From NCBI RefSeq assembly GCF_002895525.1, contig NZ_AZRL01000022.1, positions 62,001 to 126,000 on the forward strand: 64,000 bases of DNA, in the 5' to 3' direction. The notes beneath the pieces are model-generated. The model saw nothing but the letters and a program-made list of their open reading frames with translations, was not told the origin of the DNA and did not search any database. Below are positions 60,145 to 64,000 of this stretch, piece after piece. Each line of letters starts with the position of its first letter. The stretch's first letter is position 1. A program made the position numbers and the translations under genes. The stretch is from Petrotoga olearia DSM 13574. Its GTDB lineage: Bacteria; Thermotogota; Thermotogae; Petrotogales; Petrotogaceae.

Positions 60145-62835
60145 GTGGCAAATTTATATTTAATAGATGGCTCGGGAATAGCATATAGAGCTTTTTTTGC
60201 ACTGGGAGACTGGATGAGCACTTCTGATGGTTTGCCGACAAATGCCATTTATGGAGTAGCTCGAATGCTATTAAAGTTACTCAAAGAGTACGTTAAAAAA
60301 GGCGAGGATTCAGTAATATTTGTTATGGACAAAAAAACCACCACTTATAGAAATGAATTATTAAAAAGCTATAAGGCTCAAAGGCCAGAAACACCTGAAA
60401 AATATATACAACAGATCCCATACATATACGAACTGGTGGAAAAATTAGGTGTAAAATTAGTTGCTATGGATAATTATGAAGCCGACGATGTTATAGCCAC
60501 AATAGTTTCAAAAAAGAAAAAAAAGTACGATATAGTTTATATAATCACGTCTGATAAAGATATGATGCAACTTGTTAAGGATAATGTGCATATATTGAGG
60601 CCAGAAAAAGGAATAACAGAAATGGTAAACTACGACGCACACCAAGTGGAAAAAAAGATGGGAGTCCCTCCCGAAAAAATCGCTGATTTACTAGCTTTAA
60701 TGGGGGATAGTTCTGACAACATTCCAGGAGTAAAAGGCATTGGAATAAAAACAGCCCAAAAATTGTTGCAAAATTACAAGGGTTTAGATGATCTGTATCA
60801 ACATTTGGATGAAATAAAAGGTTCTACAAAAAACAAACTAAAAAGCGAAAAGGAAACCGCATATCTTAGTAAACAATTAGTCCAATTGATGGTAGATGCA
60901 CCGATAGAAGAAATATTTGAAGATAAAGAAATTATATATCAAGGATTCAGAGACGATTTACGAGATTTTCTTAAAAAGTTAGAGTTTAACTCAATATTAA
61001 AAGAGTTAGATATACCTGATACACCTAGTGACTCATCTAAAGTAAGAGTGGAAACAAAAGCAGAAAAAAAAGATTATTCAGTAAAAGGTAAGTATTACGA
61101 ATATAACGCACAAGGTTACAAAGAACTATTAAAAACTTTAGAAAAATACGAAATAATATCTTTTGACCTTGAAACTTCTTCTCTTGATCCATATCAAGCA
61201 GATATAGTAGGAATCGCTTTAAGCTGGAAACCGTTTGAAGGATATTTTTTGTACCTATACAAAGAAAAAAACAGATGGGAAATAACGAAAGAGATAGTCA
61301 ATCTTTTAAACACTAAAAAGGTCATTGGTCAAAATTTAAAGTACGATATGACCGTTTTGAAAGTAAATGGAATTGAATTAAACAAAGTATATTTTGACAG
61401 TATGATAGCTGCTTATTTGTTGAATCCAGACAGCAGAAGATTCAATATGGACGATCTCGCCAAAGAATATTTGGATTATAAAACAACTAAATACAAAGAA
61501 GTTATGGGAAAAGATATCAAACTGTTAACCCTTGGAGACATCGATAAGAAAAAGGTTGTTGAATACGCTGCAGAAGACGCAGATATTGCTTATCGATTAT
61601 TTGAAGTTTTAAAGCCTAAACTAGAAGAATTTGAACTAAATGAATTGTTTGAAAAAATTGAAATGTCAACTATAAATGTGTTATCAGAAATGGAAATGAA
61701 TGGCGTGTATTTTGATTTAAAAGAACTTAAAAAACTGGAAGAGGAATACAACAAAAAGCTGAGTTCGTTAATGTTTGAAATGAAAAAAATCGCCGGTTAT
61801 GAATTCAACCCAAACTCGCCAAAACAAGTTGGGGAACTACTTTTTGAAAACTTAGGATTGAAGGGAAAAAGAAAAACTAAGAGTGGATCATATTCAACAG
61901 ATGCAGATTCCTTAGAATCCCTAAGAGATGAGCATCCATTAGTAGAAAAACTTTTAGAATACAGGAAATACCAAAAACTCCTCTCTACATATATAATCGC
62001 TATACCAAAATTAGTTAACAAAAAAACTGGAAGAGTTCATACTTCTTTCAACCAAACGGGAACAGCTACCGGTAGATTAAGTAGCAGCGAACCGAATCTT
62101 CAAAATCTTCCCATCCGAGAAGAAGATGGAGAAAGAATTAGAAGCACCGTCAAGGCGCAAAAAGACGATCACGTTCTACTCAGTGCCGATTATTCACAAA
62201 TAGAATTGAGAGTTTTGGCTCATTTAACTAACGATGAAACTTTAATAAATGCTTTTAATAGTGATGAAGACATACATGCTCTAACTGCTTCTGCAATATT
62301 TGGTATAAAAATAGATGATGTCGACTACAACATGAGAAGGGTGGGAAAAGTAGTTAATTTTTCCCTGGTGTATGGATCATCTCCGTATGGATTAGCCGAG
62401 AATTTAAAAATACCAATAGAGGATGCAAAAGATTTTATGAACAAATACTTTAAAACTTACCAAAAAGTCAAAGAATATCAGGAATCAAGCTTAAAGGTTG
62501 CAACACAAAAAGGTTACGTCGAAACTATATTCGGAAGAAAAAGATTTTTGAAAAACATAAAAACAGGCAAATCTGAACTGAAACGGATAGTCATAAACAC
62601 CCCTATCCAAGGAAGCGCAGCCGATATAATGAAACTGGCGATGATAAATTTGTTTAAAAAACTTCCAAAAGAAGCAAAATTAATACTTCAGGTACACGAC
62701 GAAGTAGTAATAGAATTACCAGAAAAAATCGTAGAAGAAACCAAAAAAACGGTTCAAGATTGTATGGAAAATGCTGTCAAATTGAAAATACCTTTAAAAG
62801 TTGACATAAGTGTTGGTAAAAACTGGATAAAATGA
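60145..62835 (+). CDS. polA: DNA polymerase I
   Basis: An 896-aa enzyme with all three domains. 5'-nuclease part (1-290): AIYGVARML, EADDVIATI, SDKDMMQLV and GIKTAQKLLQ. The 3'-5' exonuclease part (about 320-480) keeps the DxE acids (FDLETSSLDP) and AEDADIAYRL, so proofreading is likely. The polymerase part has RLSSSEPNLQNLP, DYSQIELRVLAHL, RRVGKVVNFSLVYG and HDEVVIE. GTG 60145 is chosen: AAGAAGG lies upstream and the product then starts like the Thermotoga enzyme (MANLYLIDGSG). Confidence 0.97.
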   Translation: MANLYLIDGSGIAYRAFFALGDWMSTSDGLPTNAIYGVARMLLKLLKEYVKKGEDSVIFVMDKKTTTYRNELLKSYKAQRPETPEKYIQQIPYIYELVEKLGVKLVAMDNYEADDVIATIVSKKKKKYDIVYIITSDKDMMQLVKDNVHILRPEKGITEMVNYDAHQVEKKMGVPPEKIADLLALMGDSSDNIPGVKGIGIKTAQKLLQNYKGLDDLYQHLDEIKGSTKNKLKSEKETAYLSKQLVQLMVDAPIEEIFEDKEIIYQGFRDDLRDFLKKLEFNSILKELDIPDTPSDSSKVRVETKAEKKDYSVKGKYYEYNAQGYKELLKTLEKYEIISFDLETSSLDPYQADIVGIALSWKPFEGYFLYLYKEKNRWEITKEIVNLLNTKKVIGQNLKYDMTVLKVNGIELNKVYFDSMIAAYLLNPDSRRFNMDDLAKEYLDYKTTKYKEVMGKDIKLLTLGDIDKKKVVEYAAEDADIAYRLFEVLKPKLEEFELNELFEKIEMSTINVLSEMEMNGVYFDLKELKKLEEEYNKKLSSLMFEMKKIAGYEFNPNSPKQVGELLFENLGLKGKRKTKSGSYSTDADSLESLRDEHPLVEKLLEYRKYQKLLSTYIIAIPKLVNKKTGRVHTSFNQTGTATGRLSSSEPNLQNLPIREEDGERIRSTVKAQKDDHVLLSADYSQIELRVLAHLTNDETLINAFNSDEDIHALTASAIFGIKIDDVDYNMRRVGKVVNFSLVYGSSPYGLAENLKIPIEDAKDFMNKYFKTYQKVKEYQESSLKVATQKGYVETIFGRKRFLKNIKTGKSELKRIVINTPIQGSAADIMKLAMINLFKKLPKEAKLILQVHDEVVIELPEKIVEETKKTVQDCMENAVKLKIPLKVDISVGKNWIK

Positions 62836-63018
62836 TAATTATAAATATGTATAACTAAATTATTAAAATATTTTCATTTTTAAAAGAAAATCTGATATAA
62901 TCTAAATAATAAAATAAACACTTTAGAAATAAAAAGAAGGTGAGGAGCGGGGCAAAGGGGCGCTATATAATTAGATTTTAAAGTCAGTATATTATAATGA
63001 AATTAACGGAGGAATCAA
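62836..63018 (+). other. Leader region of rimO
   Basis: AT-rich DNA with two TATAAT words (62896-62901, 62993-62998) but weak -35 boxes. Between them a purine- and G-rich stretch at 62938-62963 stands out, and GTG at 62940 opens a 13-codon frame after AGAAGG. A leader peptide is possible. No terminator for polA was found. Confidence 0.45.
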
Positions 63019-64000
63019 ATGAAAAAGTTTCACATTGTAAAATTGGGTTGTCCAAAAAACGATGCAGATATGGAAATCCTGAAAGGATTACTCCAAAGCA
63101 AAGGATATAAATACGAGAATAACCCTCATTTTGCTGACTACATATTCATCGATACTTGTGGTTTTATCGAAGAAGCTAAAAAAGAAAGCATCGAAACTAT
63201 ATTTGAATATACATCCTTAAAAGATAATAACAAAAAACCAAAAGTTATACCAACAGGTTGCTTAACTCAAAGGTATTTTAACGAGTTTCTCGAAAATGTC
63301 CCAGAAATAGATGGATTATACGGTGTGTTATCTCCAAAAACTATTGTCGAAAAAATTGAAAATGGTGAATATTTTTTTAAAAACGATACTCCTGAGACTC
63401 TTTATGATTGTAAAATTAGAGCGATTCCAGAATTACATTACGCATACGTAAAAATTGGGGATGGATGTAGTAGAAATTGTGCGTTTTGCTCTATACCAAC
63501 GTTCAAAGGGAAACCAAAAAGCAGAAGTATTGAAGAAATAAACGAAGAAGTGGAATTTTTGGTATCCAAAGGTGTAAAAGAAATCATTCTTGTATCCCAA
63601 GATAATACATTGTACGGCTTAGATAATTACCAAAAGCAAGCATTACCTGATTTACTAGACAAACTTAATAAGATAAAAGGGAAATTTTGGATCAGAGTCA
63701 TGTACTTACATCCGGATTTTTTAAGCGAAGAAATCATAGAAAGCATACATAGAAATGAAAAGGTATTAAATTATTTCGATGTTCCAATTCAACATATCTC
63801 TGATAAAATTTTGCAAAGTATGGGTAGATATAAGAAAAGAAACGAATTAATAAAACTATTTGAGAAAATTAGAAAAGAACCATCCGTCATAAGAACAACG
63901 TTAATGGTAGGGTTTCCTGGAGAAAAAGCTGAGGACTTTGAAGAGTTAGTAGATTTTGTAAAAGAGGTAAAATTTGAAAGAATGGGGAGCTTTAAATTTT
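63019..64000 (+). CDS. rimO: Ribosomal protein S12 methylthiotransferase RimO (partial, 3' end cut)
   Basis: The first 327 codons of a radical SAM methylthiotransferase that modifies Asp of ribosomal protein S12. The UPF0004 domain has VKLGCPKNDAD (about 6-16), IDTCGFIEEAK (about 44-54) and PTGCLTQRY, supplying three cluster Cys; the radical-SAM motif is CSRNCAFCSIP (about 151-161), followed by LVSQDNTLYG and LMVGFPGE. The C-terminal TRAM domain lies beyond the window edge. ACGGAGG precedes the ATG. Confidence 0.95.
   Translation, partial: MKKFHIVKLGCPKNDADMEILKGLLQSKGYKYENNPHFADYIFIDTCGFIEEAKKESIETIFEYTSLKDNNKKPKVIPTGCLTQRYFNEFLENVPEIDGLYGVLSPKTIVEKIENGEYFFKNDTPETLYDCKIRAIPELHYAYVKIGDGCSRNCAFCSIPTFKGKPKSRSIEEINEEVEFLVSKGVKEIILVSQDNTLYGLDNYQKQALPDLLDKLNKIKGKFWIRVMYLHPDFLSEEIIESIHRNEKVLNYFDVPIQHISDKILQSMGRYKKRNELIKLFEKIRKEPSVIRTTLMVGFPGEKAEDFEELVDFVKEVKFERMGSFKF

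Noticed and set aside
1-64000. tRNA or rRNA genes
   Set aside because: No T-loop/acceptor pattern or rRNA core sequence was found; GGTTCGAAT words at about 39072 and 33453 are inside protein genes.

Overview
The window looks like chromosome of an AT-rich anaerobe of the phylum Thermotogota, most likely Petrotoga or a close relative (inference from gene content, no search run). The clues are two SLH/coiled-coil/C-terminal-anchor proteins and a barrel-like partner typical of the 'toga' sheath, a Thermotoga-type dihydrofolate reductase, SpoVS in a non-spore-former, PolA with the Thermotoga layout, a lipoprotein pullulanase, and strong AGGAGG ribosome sites with frequent GTG/TTG starts. There are no rRNA, tRNA, CRISPR, phage or IS genes; I read it as ordinary chromosomal core with informative regulatory DNA.

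Layout. 1-8950 (+): one tight run of envelope genes (PEGA protein, SLH/coiled-coil anchor, active patatin, catalytically degenerate patatin copy, LptA-like protein, small exported protein, pseudopilin, HEAT-repeat protein, ComFC). 8920-10475 (-): PfkB kinase and DHFR. 10691-15296 (+): sugar ABC importer (binding protein, two permeases) and glmM. 15356-21825 (-): HtrA protease, pyrE, alpha/beta hydrolase, rho, a repeat-filled 0.8 kb gap, a DUF1385 protein, a small protein, spoVS. 21900-25650 (+): promoter, three tandem 23-bp repeats, cobalamin riboswitch, btuF-btuC-btuD-like importer and a PfkB-like protein. 25670-31083 (-): IscR-like Rrf2 regulator, ECF-S-like protein, comB, histidine phosphatase, guaA, tmcAL. 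31385-33664 (+): surE, def, fmt. 33651-34875 (-): tatD and a PPC/DUF296 protein. 35076-37998 (+): HAD phosphatase, a GH3-like relic, murA. 38064-42001 (-): toga barrel, toga anchor, tyrS, secG. 42465-46244 (+): LacI regulator and pullulanase. 46387-52669 (+): nqrBCDEF without nqrA, a small protein, ornithine carbamoyltransferase and carbamate kinase. 52691-57942 (-): RpiR regulator, GT-A glycosyltransferase, second sugar ABC importer. 58232-64000 (+): macro-domain protein, PaaK-like adenylating enzyme, polA, and the start of rimO.

The most notable signal is regulatory. Three promoters (in front of both sugar importers and of the lacI-pulA pair) share one architecture: five or six direct TAATCR boxes at exactly 10-bp pitch, the -35 hexamer occupying the next 10-bp register, then a 16-bp spacer and a TATAAT/TAAAAT -10. 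The last box before the -35 is always preceded by GAA. This suggests one unidentified activator that coordinates alpha-glucoside and compatible-solute-type metabolism. Other signals worth a look are a 23-bp repeat found three times at the start of the cobalamin-riboswitch transcript and once in frame inside def, an Nqr complex lacking the A subunit, and two degenerate enzyme copies (patatin, GH3).
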